A stretch of 64,000 nucleotides of DNA from Ichthyophis bannanicus (taxonomy: Eukaryota > Chordata > Amphibia > Gymnophiona > Ichthyophiidae): the NCBI GenBank assembly GCA_033557465.1, contig CM066037.1:208195156-208259155 (forward strand). The letters run 5' to 3'. Made by a program: the position numbers and the translations under genes. The notes beneath the pieces were generated by a model, which made no database searches, was not told the origin of the DNA, and saw only the letters and a list, made by a program, of their open reading frames with translations. Below, in pieces: positions 62,977-64,000 of this stretch (the stretch's first letter is position 1; each line of letters opens with the position of its first letter).

Positions 62977-64000
62977 TTAGGAATTAGGGGAATGGGTGGA
63001 AAGGCATACAGGAAGTCCTGACCCCAATGGAGGAGAAAAGCATCCCTGGCCTGACAACCCTGAGCCGGAATTCTGGAACAGAACAGGGGAGGTTTCGCAT
63101 TCAGCGGACTTGTGAAGAGGTCTATGTCCAGTGTTCCCCAAATTTGAAAACTTTTGGCTACCTGGTCTACATGGAGAGACCATTCGTGTGGAAGCAGAAC
63201 TCGACTGAGTCTGTCTGCTCAAGAGTTTTGAAAGCCTGGAAGATACACCGCAAGGAGATAAATCCGATGCTCTCTGGCGAGGGCCCATAGTCGCAAAGCT
63301 TCGTTGCAGAGCGACAGAGAGCCCGTTCCACCCTGCTTGTTCACATAGAACATGGCTACCTGATTGTCCGTTTGAACTAGGACTGTCTTGTAGCTGAGCT
63401 GGGTGTGGAATACTCGAAGAGCAAGGAAGATTGCTCTGAGTTCCAGGAGATTGATGTGTAGATAGGTCTCCTGTGGAATCCAGGTACCCTGGGTATCTGT
63501 TGTCAGAGTGGCTTGGGGTGGGGGTTGTTGGAAAGGGGACCCCACGAAAAGGTTTTGGGGTGACTGCCACCATTGGAGGGACAAAATAAGACGATCCGTG
63601 TTTGTTATTTTGTCTGATAGGCAACCTGATGCCTGAGTCCATTGAGTGGATGAAGTCCATTGGGCTGCCCTCATATGGAGGCGAGCATAAGGAACCACAT
63701 GCACGGTGGATGCCAAGTGGCCTAGCAATTATAACATTTCCCGAACAGTGAGGTGAGGCTCTAGCACTGCTTGGGAAGCTAACTTCACCATGCGAAGGCA
63801 GCGGGGCTGTGGAAGATAGGCCCTTGTCTGTCTGATATCCAGCAGAGCTCCTATAAACTCTAGAGACTGAGTGGGAGCTAGGTTGGATTTTGGGAAGTTT
63901 ATGACAAGTTCCAAATACTGAAGGATACGCATTGTGCGAGATAGAGAAATCCTGGCCTCTGGCTCTGACGGGGCACGAATGAGCCAGTCATCTAAGTAAG
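62977..64000 (-). pseudogene. DIRS-V RNase H and end of RT, broken
   Basis: The minus strand has the RT loop YLDDWLIR at the window edge, the link LVINFPKSNLAPTQSLEFIG (63932-63729, then a stop near 63729), and RNase H blocks HINLLELRAIFLALRVF and VLVQTDNQVAMFYVNKQGGT (63728-63219). The usual GWGAHC block is missing between TLTTDTQ and GTWIPQE, suggesting a small deletion. A methylase-like region is expected at 62977-63210 but is in another frame. Confidence 0.75.

Larger units (their letters stand above)
61244..64000 (-). mobile_element. DIRS-V, recombinase end only (cut by the window edge)
   Basis: Left terminus AAAGCATAGTTACTCACCTG, ICR at 61511-61608, recombinase (62922-61726), RNase H (63728-62977) and the RT catalytic loop at the last bases (YLDDWLIR, 63977-64000). 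Termini match the DIRS-II and DIRS-IV family. The remaining RT, gag and right terminus lie outside the window. Confidence 0.85.

Overview
The window looks like transposon-packed intergenic or intronic DNA from a large vertebrate genome. There is no bacterial-type gene organisation. Almost all recognisable coding sequence belongs to retrotransposons: DIRS-type tyrosine-recombinase elements, L2-, CR1- and L1-like LINEs and a Penelope-like element, plus hAT-type and Tc1-type DNA transposon remnants and tRNA-derived SINEs. This mix, and above all at least five separate DIRS copies of two terminal-sequence families, suggests an amphibian, perhaps a caecilian. The taxon is an inference from repeat content only.

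Layout, left to right. 1-9098 is an old minus-strand DIRS element (DIRS-I) cut by the left window edge. Its gag region holds a small hAT-type element (962-1279) and a complete L2-like LINE (1365-8111, minus). The LINE has one EN-RT ORF broken by a single in-frame stop, a 57-bp minisatellite in its leader, and a head-to-tail array of 15 GC-rich 160-bp units at its 5' end that look like promoter monomers. 9099-17202 is a Tc1 transposase remnant split by a second DIRS element (DIRS-II, 9147-15138, itself carrying a SINE) and by a 5'-truncated L1 (15184-16728). 17203-20935 is mostly low-copy DNA with SINE, L2 and CR1 scraps, one weak candidate host exon and a palindromic VNTR repeat.

20945-27118 is a long minus-strand CR1 element, split by a Penelope-like element (21597-23853, 15-bp target duplication) that carries a hammerhead ribozyme and inverted flanking arms. 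27122-45169 is a three-level nest: DIRS-A contains DIRS-B (32345-44438), which contains a nearly full-length L1 (32674-38789, 13-bp target duplication). 45170-50120 holds a second copy of the palindromic VNTR repeat, the best host-exon candidate (46986-47057, plus strand), a hAT-type element with a perfect 8-bp duplication, and CR1 fragments. 50124-55446 is a DIRS derivative (DIRS-IV) that keeps gag and its termini but has no recognisable polymerase or recombinase. Its gag carries a 150-bp coding minisatellite. 56943-60660 is a decayed minus-strand L1 ORF2. From 61244 a fifth DIRS (DIRS-V) with an open recombinase frame runs off the right edge.

The DIRS copies share one mechanical plan: inverted termini and an internal complementary region (ICR) equal to the reverse complement of the two joined ends, next to the tyrosine recombinase end. 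This is the expected design for elements that replicate through a circle and integrate by recombinase rather than by endonuclease or integrase.
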